NCBI GenBank assembly: GCA_036275915.1
Contig: DASUCV010000009.1
Location: forward strand, 1-64,000
DNA: 64,000 nt
Reading direction: 5' to 3'
Source of the DNA: Candidatus Polarisedimenticolaceae bacterium
Lineage (GTDB): Bacteria > Acidobacteriota > Polarisedimenticolia > Polarisedimenticolales > DASRJG01
Part shown: positions 8,410-16,316 of the stretch, in pieces
Layout of the letters: every line of letters begins with the position of its first letter
How positions within the stretch are numbered: the stretch's first letter is position 1
Made by a program: the position numbers and the translations under genes
Notes under the pieces: generated by a model
What the model was told of the DNA's origin: nothing
What the model saw: only the letters and a program-made list of their open reading frames with translations
Databases searched by the model: none

Positions 8410-10025
8410 AGCGTTTTCCGTGGACCGCCGCGGCTGCGATCGTCATCACCGTTTTCGTCGTAGCGCTCGATCTTCGGTTCGCCCTCCACGCGGGCGGGCT
8501 CTGGCGCGACGAGTCCGCGACGGCGCATTTCGCGACGTTGCCGGCCGTCGGCGACATCGTGAGCCGGCTGCACCTCGACAACTTCCCGTGCCTCTCGCTC
8601 GCCGTCATCCGTGCGTGGTCCGCGGCGTTCGGCCCCGGCGACGCCGGCTACCGCGCGCTGGGGTTCCTCGTCGCCCTCGGCGTGCTGGCGGCCTTGTGGC
8701 TCCACGGCGCACTGATTGGAAATAAGGGGACAGGTACCGATTTTCAGAATCCGATTCTGAAAATCGGTACCTGTCCCCTTATTTCCCTGGTGCTCTTCGC
8801 AGCGAACCCTGTCGTGGTTCGCGCGATCTCGTCGATCCGGCCGTACGGGATCGGGGCGACGCTCCTCGTCCTCGCGCACGCGCTCGTCTGGCGCGCGACG
8901 GAGGCGCCGTCGCGGAGATCGTTCGCGACCGCCGCGATCGTCTCGGTCCTCGCCGTGCAGACGCTCTACCAGAACGCGATCCTCCTCGGCGCGATCGGTG
9001 TCTCGGCGGCGGCCGCGATCGCCGTCATTCGACCGCGCTCGGCGTGGATCCCGCTCGCGATCGGCGGAGTCGCCGCGGTATCGCTTCTCCCCTACGCCGG
9101 GTTCGTGCGGCGCGCGCAGGAGTGGTCGGTCCTCAATCGCGGCAGCGTGACGCTCGATCACCTCGTCTCCGTGTTCGGGTCGATGCTCTCTTCGGCCGGG
9201 CCGGCGGCGGTTCTGCTCGCGGCGCTCGCGGCGCTCGTCGCGGCGGCCGCAGGCCTACGACGCTCGAGACAGGACGGCGGACGCACGCTGTATGCGCTCC
9301 TCACGCTCGTCCTCGCGACGCTCGGCTTCCTCTTCTTCCTCCGCCTGCTCAGCATGCCGACGCAGATCTGGTACTACGTCCTTCCGTCGGCGGTCGCGGC
9401 CGTCTCGATCGACACGATCCTCGCGGCCGCGCCGAAGCCCCGTGTCGCGGCGCGCGGCGTCGCCGCGCTCGTGGGCCTCGCGCTCGTCGCCAGCGGCGCC
9501 TGGGCGGGCACCGCCGTGCGGCAGACGAACGCCGACCTCGTCGCCGCCGCCGTGCGCGCGGCGGCGAGGCCCGGCGATCTCGTCCTCGTCCACCCATGGT
9601 ATTGCGCGATCACGCTCACCCGTTACGGAACGGGCTCCGCCGCGATCGTTTCGATCCCGCCGCTCGACGATCTCTCGATCCACCGCTACGACCTCCTGAA
9701 GGCGCGCATGCAGGAGACCGACCCGATGGCGGCGCTCCGCCCACGCATCGACGGCGCGCTCCGCTCGGGCGCCAGGGTCTGGTACGCGGGCGATCTCGAG
9801 CTGCCCCCGCCCGGCACCGACCCGCAAGCGCCGCCGCCGGCACCCGTTCCCGGGATCGGCTGGAACGAGGGCGCGTATCTCGACGCGTGGTCGGCACAAG
9901 CCGCCGGCTGGCTCCGCTCGGAGGCGCGCGAGGTCCGCCAGGTGCAGGTCGAGGCGCCGGGGCCGGTGAACCCGCTCGAGACGCTGCCGCTCTACGTCTT
10001 CAGCGGCTGGCGCGGACCGGCGTAG
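8406..10025 (+). CDS. GT-C membrane glycosyltransferase-like protein with in-frame REP insert
   Basis: 539 residues, about 10 hydrophobic segments followed by a soluble C-terminal part. The first periplasmic loop has GLWRDESATAHFA, the acidic WRDE motif typical of PMT/ArnT-like GT-C enzymes that use polyprenyl-phosphate sugars. Residues 105-127 (NKGTGTDFQNPILKIGTCPL region) are encoded entirely by a 69-bp palindromic element and sit in a loop just after a predicted helix; the reading frame is preserved. The start ATG overlaps the previous stop. The C-terminal portion includes VLVHPWYCAITLTRYG and ELPPPGTDPQ. Whether the enzyme remains active is unknown. Confidence 0.85.
   Translation: MKRFPWTAAAAIVITVFVVALDLRFALHAGGLWRDESATAHFATLPAVGDIVSRLHLDNFPCLSLAVIRAWSAAFGPGDAGYRALGFLVALGVLAALWLHGALIGNKGTGTDFQNPILKIGTCPLISLVLFAANPVVVRAISSIRPYGIGATLLVLAHALVWRATEAPSRRSFATAAIVSVLAVQTLYQNAILLGAIGVSAAAAIAVIRPRSAWIPLAIGGVAAVSLLPYAGFVRRAQEWSVLNRGSVTLDHLVSVFGSMLSSAGPAAVLLAALAALVAAAAGLRRSRQDGGRTLYALLTLVLATLGFLFFLRLLSMPTQIWYYVLPSAVAAVSIDTILAAAPKPRVAARGVAALVGLALVASGAWAGTAVRQTNADLVAAAVRAAARPGDLVLVHPWYCAITLTRYGTGSAAIVSIPPLDDLSIHRYDLLKARMQETDPMAALRPRIDGALRSGARVWYAGDLELPPPGTDPQAPPPAPVPGIGWNEGAYLDAWSAQAAGWLRSEAREVRQVQVEAPGPVNPLETLPLYVFSGWRGPA
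8718..8786. repeat. REP-like palindrome, family C, inside a coding sequence
   Basis: Two perfect 33-bp arms (8718-8750 and 8754-8786) flank a 3-base spacer CCG. Total length is 69 bp, exactly 23 codons, so the host gene stays in frame. The outer end reads AATAAGGGGACAG and shares GGGGACAG with the other elements in the window. No transposase gene is nearby, in keeping with a non-autonomous element mobilised by a REP-associated (RAYT) transposase elsewhere. Confidence 0.92.
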
Positions 10026-10033
10026 GAGGCCCG

Positions 10034-10825
10034 TTGCCCGCCGACGCGATCCTGCGCACGTATCTCGCGAAGACGCCGGTGACCCTCGCTCTCTGGCGGA
10101 CGCTCGAATGCCGCGCGCTCGCCGCGATCCCCATGACGCCGCCGGTCCTCGACCTCGGCTGCGGCGACGGAATCTTCGGCTCGCTGCTCTTCGCGCCGGG
10201 CCTCGACGTCGTCGGCCTCGACGCGTCGGCGTCCGAGATCGCCCTCGCGCGACGCACCGGCACCTACCGCGGCCTCCTCACCGGGAACATCGAGGCGATC
10301 CCGCTGGCGGACGCGAGCGTCGCCACCGTGGTCTCGAACTGCGTCATGGAGCACGTCGATCATCTCGACCGCGCGCTCGCCGAGATCGCGCGCGTCCTGC
10401 GCCCCGGCGGCACGTTCGCCTTCACGACGCCGTCGGAGCGCTTCACCGAGTTCTTCGCCTACCCGCGCCTCCTGTCGCGCATCGGCCTCGGCGCCCTCGG
10501 CCGCCGGTGGGAGCGGTTCCGCAACGACTACCACCATCACGTCAATCTGTTCGGCCCCGAGGTGTGGAAAGCACGGCTCGAGGCGGCCGGCCTCGAGGTC
10601 GCCCTGCAGCGCTACCTCGTGCCGGAGCGGGTCGCGCGCCACTGCGATCTCGCGATCGCCAGCTCGCTTCCCGCCGTCGCGGTCCGAGCCGCCGCGGGAC
10701 GATGGATCCTCCCGCTGCGCCCGCTCGTCCTTCCTCTGCTCCTCCGGATCTACGGCCCCGCTCTCGATGAGACGAGCGACACCGGCGGCGGATTGCTTCA
10801 CGTTTGTCGAAGAGTTAACAGTTAA
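10034..10825 (+). CDS. class I SAM-dependent methyltransferase
   Basis: 263 residues from a TTG start with Shine-Dalgarno TAGGAGG five bases upstream; an ATG at 10133 would cut into the fold. Motif I is VLDLGCGDGIFGS, then VVGLDASASEIALA, the NIEAIPLADASVATVVSNCVMEHVDHLDRAL region and FAFTTPSERF. The C-terminal half has several hydrophobic stretches (WILPLRPLVLPLLLRI), so it may associate with the membrane. It is nine bases downstream of the GT-C gene and likely in the same operon. Its last codons and stop (VNS*) come from a short dispersed repeat shared with the gene ending at 60447. Confidence 0.87.
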   Translation: MPADAILRTYLAKTPVTLALWRTLECRALAAIPMTPPVLDLGCGDGIFGSLLFAPGLDVVGLDASASEIALARRTGTYRGLLTGNIEAIPLADASVATVVSNCVMEHVDHLDRALAEIARVLRPGGTFAFTTPSERFTEFFAYPRLLSRIGLGALGRRWERFRNDYHHHVNLFGPEVWKARLEAAGLEVALQRYLVPERVARHCDLAIASSLPAVAVRAAAGRWILPLRPLVLPLLLRIYGPALDETSDTGGGLLHVCRRVNS

Positions 10826-10844
10826 CAGTTCACGGTTCACAGTC
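10814..10844. repeat. GTTAACAG-type repeat at convergent gene ends
   Basis: Tandem variants of GTTAACAGTT / GTTCACGGTT / CACAGT run across the 3' ends of two convergent genes. The plus gene takes its last codons and TAA from it, and the minus gene takes its TGA at 10837-10839. A related repeat lies at 60441-60488. Confidence 0.5.
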
Positions 10845-12060
10845 CCCACGGCCAAGGAATGATGAGATCGCGATCGAGCACCATCGTGTGGATTCCCTGC
10901 ACGATCTCGAGGACGACCGCGGCGGCGCAGGCGACGGCGAGCACCCAGCGGCCCGCGCTCCTGGGAAGGCCGGCGCGGAGGAGCGCGGACGACTGCGCCA
11001 CGAAGAGCACGATCGCGGCGGGGCTGACGAGGATGACGTAGCGCAGCACCTTGGAGAAACCGATCGCGCCGAGGCCGACGTGGACGATCACGATCGTCGC
11101 GATCCACGCGACGAGTGCGAGGCTGATCGAGCGTAGCCGCACGCGTCCCGACTGCATCGCGGTGAGAACGCAGGCCGGAACCAGCGTCGGCAGCACCTCG
11201 GGGAGCAGGCGCAGGTAGACGAGAGGACCGCGCTCGACCGTCACGTAGTGGACGTAGGGGTTCGTCGCGACGAGGCGCGGCATCGGGCGCCCCGCGTAGC
11301 CGGGGAACGGCGTCCCCGTGACGTGCCAGCGCCAGAGGAGCCAGACGCCGTAGCACGCGGCCGCCGTCCCGAGAGCGACGGCGGCAGCGCGGCGCGCCGG
11401 CTTCACCCCGGCGTCCTTCGCGGCGATGAGCGCAAGGAGCGCGAGCCCCGGCATGATGAGGAACGCCGTCGGTTTGACGAGCGCGGCGGCGCCGAGGGCG
11501 AGGCCCGCGCCCGCCGCCCAGGCCACGCTGCCGCGGCGCGCCGCGACGAGGCCGAGAACCGCGGCGAGCGTCGCGAGAGCGACGACGGGGCCGTCGAGCC
11601 ACCAGCGCGCCGTCACCTGCACGACGATCGGCGAGAACCCGGCGAGGAGCGATCCCACCGTGGCCTCGAAGATCCCGAACGGCCGCACGAGGAGCGCCGT
11701 GAGCGCGAGAGTCGCCCAGAAGAAGACCGCGAAGCTCAAGACCTCGACGAGCATGAAGCCGGGATCGCCGAAGAAGCGGTGCGCGACCCAGAAGAGCGCG
11801 ATCCCACCGGGCGGGTGGAAGAACAGCTTCTGCCCGTACTGCTCGACGTCGGTGCCGGGCTCCTGGAGCAGCGGATGTCCCTGCAGGGTGTAACCGCGCC
11901 CTGCGTCCCATTGCTCGACGAGCGCGTGATAGATCCGCTCGTCTCCCTCGACGTGCGCGCGGATCTCGATGCCGCGGCGGACTGCGAGCGCGGCCGCGAA
12001 GACGACGACGGCGACGATCCACCTTCCGCGCCCGGGGGGCGATGCGTCGCGCTCGCTCAC
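10837..12060 (-). CDS. GT-C (PMT_2/GT39-like) membrane glycosyltransferase
   Basis: 407 residues with about ten transmembrane helices. The first periplasmic loop holds EGDERIYHALVEQW, an acidic D-E motif used by polyprenyl-phosphate-sugar dependent transferases (ArnT/PMT clan), followed by FFHPPGGIALFWVAHRFFGD, a hallmark of the PMT_2 family. Further helices include TLALTALLVRPFG, LALGAAALVKPTAFLIMPGL and VILVSPAAIVLFVAQ. The start is GTG at 12060 with TACTCT eight bases upstream, consistent with a leaderless transcript. It faces the preceding glycan genes and ends 11 bases from the methyltransferase stop. The acceptor is unknown. Confidence 0.86.
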   Translation of the reverse strand: MSERDASPPGRGRWIVAVVVFAAALAVRRGIEIRAHVEGDERIYHALVEQWDAGRGYTLQGHPLLQEPGTDVEQYGQKLFFHPPGGIALFWVAHRFFGDPGFMLVEVLSFAVFFWATLALTALLVRPFGIFEATVGSLLAGFSPIVVQVTARWWLDGPVVALATLAAVLGLVAARRGSVAWAAGAGLALGAAALVKPTAFLIMPGLALLALIAAKDAGVKPARRAAAVALGTAAACYGVWLLWRWHVTGTPFPGYAGRPMPRLVATNPYVHYVTVERGPLVYLRLLPEVLPTLVPACVLTAMQSGRVRLRSISLALVAWIATIVIVHVGLGAIGFSKVLRYVILVSPAAIVLFVAQSSALLRAGLPRSAGRWVLAVACAAAVVLEIVQGIHTMVLDRDLIIPWPWGL

Positions 12061-12171
12061 GCGGCGCTAGAGTAGCGCGAATGGGACGGTCGATCCGCAC
12101 GCCACGCGCAGGATCCTGACGGGAAATGCGGAGATCGCCGATCGGCTGAGACGGTTCCGGCCTTCGCCCGG

Positions 12172-12177
12172 TACACT
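12172..12177 (+). promoter_or_regulatory. candidate -10 box TACACT for a leaderless transcript
   Basis: TACACT ends six bases before the ATG at 12184, so transcription would begin at or next to the start codon. No Shine-Dalgarno sequence is present in the six-base gap. The same spacing recurs in front of several other genes in the window. Confidence 0.45.
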
Positions 12178-12183
12178 TTCCGC

Positions 12184-13329
12184 ATGGAATCGACCGGCGG
12201 CCGCCTTCGCGAGGAGCGCGAGACGCGCGGGATGTCGCTCGCCGACCTCGCCGAAGCGACCGGGGTCGGCCTCCCCTACCTCGAGGCGATGGAGGCGGGA
12301 GACTTCGACGCGCTTCCCGGCCGCGCCTTCGGCAAGCTCTACATCCGCGCCTACGCCGAGGTGCTCACCTTCGATCCGCAACCGCTCATCGAGCAATACG
12401 ACCGCGAGCGCCGCGGCGAAGGGCACGGCGGTCCTGATCCCACCCGCCCCGCCCCGGCCGGCTCGCGTCCCGTCGCCGAAGCGATCGCGCGATGGAAGGC
12501 CGCGCGGAGCGACGTCGTGGCGGAGTCGCTCGAGCCGGAGTTCGTCGAGCCGGAGTTCGTCGAGCCGGAGTTGGTCGAGCCGGAGACGGTCGAGCCGGAG
12601 GCGGTGGCCGACGCCGAGCCGGCGGCGACGCAGCCCGAACCCGAGCCCGTGCCGGTGCTCGAGCCGCTCGTGCCGGAGCCGGAGCCCGCGCTGGCGATCG
12701 GAATGATCGCGCCCGATCCGCTCGCTCCTCCCGTCGCTAACACGGACGCGCCGCGCTCTCGACGATCGCTCTTCATCGCCGGCCTCGTCGTGGCCGCGAT
12801 CGTCATCGCGATCCTCTTTGCCGTCTCACGCCGCTCGACTTCGACGGAACCCGCCTTGCCACCGGTGGCGACCGCTCCCGTCGCATCGCCGCCACCGGTT
12901 TCTCCTCCCGCGCCCGTCGTCAAAGAGGAAGCTCCCGCGGTCGCGAAGTCAGCGCCGGCGCCGCCTCCCAAGGTCTCGCCGCCGAAGCCTTCGGGACCAC
13001 CGAGCGATCTCACGATCTCGGAGTCGGGGCTCGGACGGCGCGTCGTCTCGGGACGTCTCGAAGGCGAGGGCACGGAGTTTCACGAAGGCGACGTCGTCTG
13101 CTTCCAGACGCGCGTGTTCGGCGGACGGCGCGGGGACGCGATCCGGCATGTCTGGATCTACGAAGGCCGCGCGCAGCAATCGATCCCTCTCCGCGTGGGC
13201 GACGCCGACTGGCGAACGCACAGCTCGAAGACGATCTACAAGTCGGGCTCGTGGTCGGTCGAGGCGCGCGACGCCGGCGGTCACGTCCTCGCCAGCGCTG
13301 CGTTCACGTGCAGACCTCGCGGACAGTGA
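12184..13329 (+). CDS. RodZ-like HTH membrane protein with DUF2914 domain
   Basis: 381 residues. Residues 4-70 form a RodZ/HTH_25-type helix-turn-helix (LREERETRGMSLADLAEATG; YLEAMEAGDFDALPGRAFGK). A Pro/Glu linker contains five near-identical EPE-V pentapeptides (about 117-141). One transmembrane helix (SLFIAGLVVAAIVIAILF, about 195-213) leads to a Pro/Ala-rich spacer and a C-terminal DUF2914 domain (about 275-380; VVCFQTRVF, RHVWIYEGR, GSWSVEARDAGG). The protein would have a cytoplasmic HTH and a periplasmic DUF2914 domain, suiting a cell-shape or envelope role. The start lacks a Shine-Dalgarno and follows TACACT, so the message may be leaderless. Confidence 0.87.
   Translation: MESTGGRLREERETRGMSLADLAEATGVGLPYLEAMEAGDFDALPGRAFGKLYIRAYAEVLTFDPQPLIEQYDRERRGEGHGGPDPTRPAPAGSRPVAEAIARWKAARSDVVAESLEPEFVEPEFVEPELVEPETVEPEAVADAEPAATQPEPEPVPVLEPLVPEPEPALAIGMIAPDPLAPPVANTDAPRSRRSLFIAGLVVAAIVIAILFAVSRRSTSTEPALPPVATAPVASPPPVSPPAPVVKEEAPAVAKSAPAPPPKVSPPKPSGPPSDLTISESGLGRRVVSGRLEGEGTEFHEGDVVCFQTRVFGGRRGDAIRHVWIYEGRAQQSIPLRVGDADWRTHSSKTIYKSGSWSVEARDAGGHVLASAAFTCRPRGQ
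12532..12600 (+). repeat. 15-bp tandem repeat in the HTH-DUF2914 linker
   Basis: About five copies of GAGCCGGAGTTCGTC lie in frame and encode the EPEFV/EPELV/EPETV pentapeptides. The first copies are identical and the later ones diverge, so copy number could change by slippage without breaking the frame. Confidence 0.8.
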
Positions 13330-13371
13330 CCGTGTTTCCAAGAATCCGAAGAGCGCGGTAGGTTCGTTCGA

Positions 13372-14232
13372 CTAATCGATCCCGTGATCGTGGAGCGAGA
13401 CGATCTGATCGACCGTGAGCCCGGTGTAGCCTGCGGCCGAGACGCGGGCGACATAGGCCGGATCGACGCCATGGTCGTGGAGACGGAGGATCTCGTCGAC
13501 GGTGAGCTCGGGGCGTCCGTTCGCGGTGAGCCCTTTGACGAACGACGCTGCGACGCCGTGATCGTGCAGGCGGACGGCGTCGTGCACGCCCACGTTCGCG
13601 TTTCCCGACGCGGCGAGATCGCGCACGTACGTGGGGTCGACACCGTGATCGTTGAGCTCGAGGACCGTCTCGACGTCGAGGCCGGGAGCGGCGGCGCCGA
13701 GCGCGCGGAGCGTCGATGCCTCGACACCGTGATCGCGGAGCCTCACGAGATCGGCGACGTTCGCGTCCTTCAAGCCAGCCGCCTTCACCGCCGCGGCGAA
13801 GTCGAGCGAGATCCCCCGGACCGCCATCCCGAGCAGCTCGTTCTGGGCGATCGTCTCGTAGCCGAGCGCGGCGAGCTTCGAGGCGAAATCGGGTGAGCCG
13901 ACGAAGCGGAACTCGCCCGAGGCGAATCCCAGGTTGGATCGTCCCGTGAGGAAGAACGTACCGGCGTCCCGCACCATGACGAACGACACCTCGGCGTGCG
14001 TGGCGCGGAGCTGGTCGCGGGTGAGACCCTTCAGCTCGGCGAGCGGCTGGGACGAGCCCCACTCCCATCGTGAGCTCGACGTGCCCTGCTTCAGGTCGAG
14101 CTGGACCTGCTCGCCGGGGATCCAGTTGTTGATGCTCCACGTGCCGGCGGGTGTCGCGGCCTCGTCGGCGGCGAGCGCAGCCGTGACGGCGAGACCGAGA
14201 GCCAGGCTGATGCAGGCGATACGTCCCCTCAT
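13372..14232 (-). CDS. secreted protein made of DHGV repeats
   Basis: 286 residues with a signal peptide (MRGRIACISLALGLAVTAAL). An N-terminal beta-like domain (WSINNWIPGEQVQLDLKQG) precedes at least five repeats of about 25 residues with the consensus LxDHGVdpxyvrdlaaaG..lTvdeil. The last repeat is cut by the stop right after LHDHGID. The same repeat occurs in the C-terminal half of the M56 protease encoded 14 bases upstream on the same strand, so the two products probably share a ligand or bind each other in the periplasm. Shine-Dalgarno GGGAGG is present. No enzymatic motif is visible, and the repeat function is unknown. Confidence 0.82.
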   Translation of the reverse strand: MRGRIACISLALGLAVTAALAADEAATPAGTWSINNWIPGEQVQLDLKQGTSSSRWEWGSSQPLAELKGLTRDQLRATHAEVSFVMVRDAGTFFLTGRSNLGFASGEFRFVGSPDFASKLAALGYETIAQNELLGMAVRGISLDFAAAVKAAGLKDANVADLVRLRDHGVEASTLRALGAAAPGLDVETVLELNDHGVDPTYVRDLAASGNANVGVHDAVRLHDHGVAASFVKGLTANGRPELTVDEILRLHDHGVDPAYVARVSAAGYTGLTVDQIVSLHDHGID

Positions 14233-14246
14233 CGTCGTCCTCCCGC

Positions 14247-15791
14247 TCAGATGACGCCGCCGCGCGCGAGCGCGAGCACCTGCGTCACCGTCATCTTGTC
14301 GAACCCTTGGCGCCGCATCGAGCGGATGCGGTCCATCGTGACCCCGTAGTTCCGGAGCTCGATCGCCTCGGCGGCCGGGTCGTCGCCGGGACCGATCGCG
14401 CGCAGCACCTCGAACGTGGCGGCGTCGACGCCGTGATCGCGAACGGCGATGAGCGTCTCCGTCGGGAACGGCCCGAACGAGAGCGCGCGGATGCGCGCCA
14501 GCTCAGCCGGATCGATGCCGTGCTCGGCGAGCCGGATCGCCGTATCGGTCGCGAGGTCGGCCACGAGTCCCGACTGCACGATGCCGCGGACGAAGTCCGG
14601 GCGCACGCCGTGGTCGTGGAGCTGGATGAGATCGTCGACTGGCAGGTGGCCGAGACCCGCCGATGCCATCGCTGAGGCGTAGGCGGGATCGACGCCGTGG
14701 TCGTGGAGCGCGAAGATCTGCTCGAGGCTGAGGTCGCCGTAACCGGCCGCGGTGAGGCCGCCGAGGAACCCGTCGAGCTGGGCAGGCTTGGCGGGCTTCG
14801 CCCCGGCGAGCGCCTCGGGCTGCGGCGCCCCGAGCCCGAGGACGACGGCCGACGCGACGGCGAGGGCGCCGAGCCACGCCGGTGCCGTGGAGCCTTCGCG
14901 GCGGGGCACGCCTGCGAGCCGCTCGATGCGCCCGAGGAGCGAACCGCCGCCTGCCGCGAGGACGGCGGCGGGTGCGACCTCCGCGTCGAGCGCCGCCATC
15001 GCGCGCGCGTAGGCGACGCGGTCGCCGCAGGCGGCGATCGCGAGATCGTCGGCGACGTGCTCGCGCTCGATGCGCATGCGACGGCTCACCCACCAAACCG
15101 CGGGATGGTAGAAGAGCACCGTCTCGACGGCGATCTGGAGCAGGTTGACGAGGTAGTCGCGGCGGACGATGTGGGCCAGCTCGTGCGCGAGCACCATCTC
15201 GATCTCCGCCGGCGTGAGCGCGGTCACCGTCGAGAACGGCAAGAGGATGACGGGCCGCCACCAACCCAGCGTCACCGGCCCAGGCGCCGTCGTCGAGAGC
15301 GAGATCTCGACCGGCCGGACGAGGCCGAGCCGTGCGCCCAGGGAACGAGCCGTCTCGATCCATGCGACCGCCGGCGATGCCCCACGCCGGCGCATGCGCT
15401 GCGCGCCCCACCAGCCGGCGAGCGCGCGGAGCCCCGAGAGCGCGACGCCGCAGATCCAGAGGGCGACGATCCACCTCAGCGCATCGGGAGGAGCAGGAGC
15501 GGCGGCCGGCGATGCGGCGACGGCCGGGGCCGCGGGACTCTCGCTCGCGACGACCGCCGCCGCGGAAAACGAGATCGCTTCCCGGCTCGGCCGCATCGTC
15601 CTCGCGACGAGCGTCATCACCGGCGACGCCGCCATGAGCGCGAGTGCCGTGCCCAGGACGGCGTAGCGCGCCCGCGGCCGGCTCTTCACGAGCAGCGCGA
15701 GCGCGAGCGCGGAGGCGAGCGCGATCGCCGCGCCTTGCCAGACGAAGTGGATGAGCGTCCAGGCCAACGCATCGACGATCGTGGGCGTCAT
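14247..15791 (-). CDS. M56 (BlaR1-type) membrane metallopeptidase with DHGV repeats
   Basis: 514 residues. N-terminal membrane helices (FVWQGAAIALASALALALL; YAVLGTALALMAASPVM; WIVALWICGVALSGLRAL) surround the zinc protease domain: HELAH at 203-207 and a downstream EREHVADDLA with the third ligand near Glu244. A further helix lies near 305-322. In place of the penicillin-binding sensor of classical BlaR1, the C-terminus has five DHGV-type repeats (about 350-505). Known relatives cleave a BlaI-type repressor after sensing a signal; the blaI-like gene overlaps its start by ATGA. The signal is probably not a beta-lactam, since no SxxK sensor domain is present. Confidence 0.9.
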   Translation of the reverse strand: MTPTIVDALAWTLIHFVWQGAAIALASALALALLVKSRPRARYAVLGTALALMAASPVMTLVARTMRPSREAISFSAAAVVASESPAAPAVAASPAAAPAPPDALRWIVALWICGVALSGLRALAGWWGAQRMRRRGASPAVAWIETARSLGARLGLVRPVEISLSTTAPGPVTLGWWRPVILLPFSTVTALTPAEIEMVLAHELAHIVRRDYLVNLLQIAVETVLFYHPAVWWVSRRMRIEREHVADDLAIAACGDRVAYARAMAALDAEVAPAAVLAAGGGSLLGRIERLAGVPRREGSTAPAWLGALAVASAVVLGLGAPQPEALAGAKPAKPAQLDGFLGGLTAAGYGDLSLEQIFALHDHGVDPAYASAMASAGLGHLPVDDLIQLHDHGVRPDFVRGIVQSGLVADLATDTAIRLAEHGIDPAELARIRALSFGPFPTETLIAVRDHGVDAATFEVLRAIGPGDDPAAEAIELRNYGVTMDRIRSMRRQGFDKMTVTQVLALARGGVI

Positions 15792-16162
15792 CGGCGTTTC
15801 TCCTCCATCGCGTCGAGCAGGCGGCGAATCTCCTGCCGCTCGGCGGGGCTCGACGGCTTGGCGGCGAGGGCGTGAACGACGAGACGCGACGCCGAGCCGC
15901 CGAACACCGAGTCGACGAGGTCGCGGACGAGCTGCGCCTGCGTCTTCTCGCGCGGCAGGCGCGCCTCGTACACGTGGGCGCGCTGCGACTCGTTGCGCCG
16001 GACGAGGCCCTTGTCGGCCATGATCTGCAGGAGCTTGAGCGTCGTCGTGTAGCCGGTCGCGGTCTCCTCGCGCGCGTCGTGGACCTGCCGCACCGTCGAC
16101 GGGCCCAAGGCCCAGAGCGTCCGCAGGATCGTGAGCTCGGCGGCCGTCGGTTTATTGCGCAT
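15788..16162 (-). CDS. BlaI/MecI/CopY-family repressor
   Basis: 124 residues, the usual size. The winged-helix domain reads AELTILRTLWALGPSTVRQVHD, YTTTLKLLQIMADKGLVRR, RAHVYEARL, followed by the C-terminal dimerisation helices (LVRDLVDSVFGGSASRLVVH; ERQEIRRLLDAMEEKRR). Family members repress their own operon until the partner M56 protease cleaves them. The ATG at 16162 matches the family start; the longer upstream reading frame is not supported. A 9-bp perfect palindrome lies 10-31 bases upstream of the start and is the likely operator. Confidence 0.92.
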   Translation of the reverse strand: MRNKPTAAELTILRTLWALGPSTVRQVHDAREETATGYTTTLKLLQIMADKGLVRRNESQRAHVYEARLPREKTQAQLVRDLVDSVFGGSASRLVVHALAAKPSSPAERQEIRRLLDAMEEKRR

Positions 16163-16171
16163 GTGGAGATT

Positions 16172-16193
16172 ATCTACGAAGCTTTTCGTAGAT
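16172..16193. promoter_or_regulatory. candidate BlaI-type operator ATCTACGAA-GCTT-TTCGTAGAT
   Basis: Perfect 9-bp arms with a 4-base spacer begin 10 bases upstream of the repressor start codon. BlaI/MecI operators are dyads of similar size containing TACA/TGTA cores, here replaced by CTACGAA/TTCGTAG. The position fits autorepression of the blaI-like / M56 / repeat-protein operon. It also lies 124 bases upstream of the divergent sugar transferase. Confidence 0.62.
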
Positions 16194-16316
16194 GTCAACC
16201 CCCGGCAATCCTCGAGCGTGGGCCGCTCGGGCCGGATTTGCGGGAAATCCCGCCCGCGCGATCGGGAATCCGCCTCATGGTCGCGCTCACGGCGAGCTCG
16301 TATCGTCGATCTCAAC

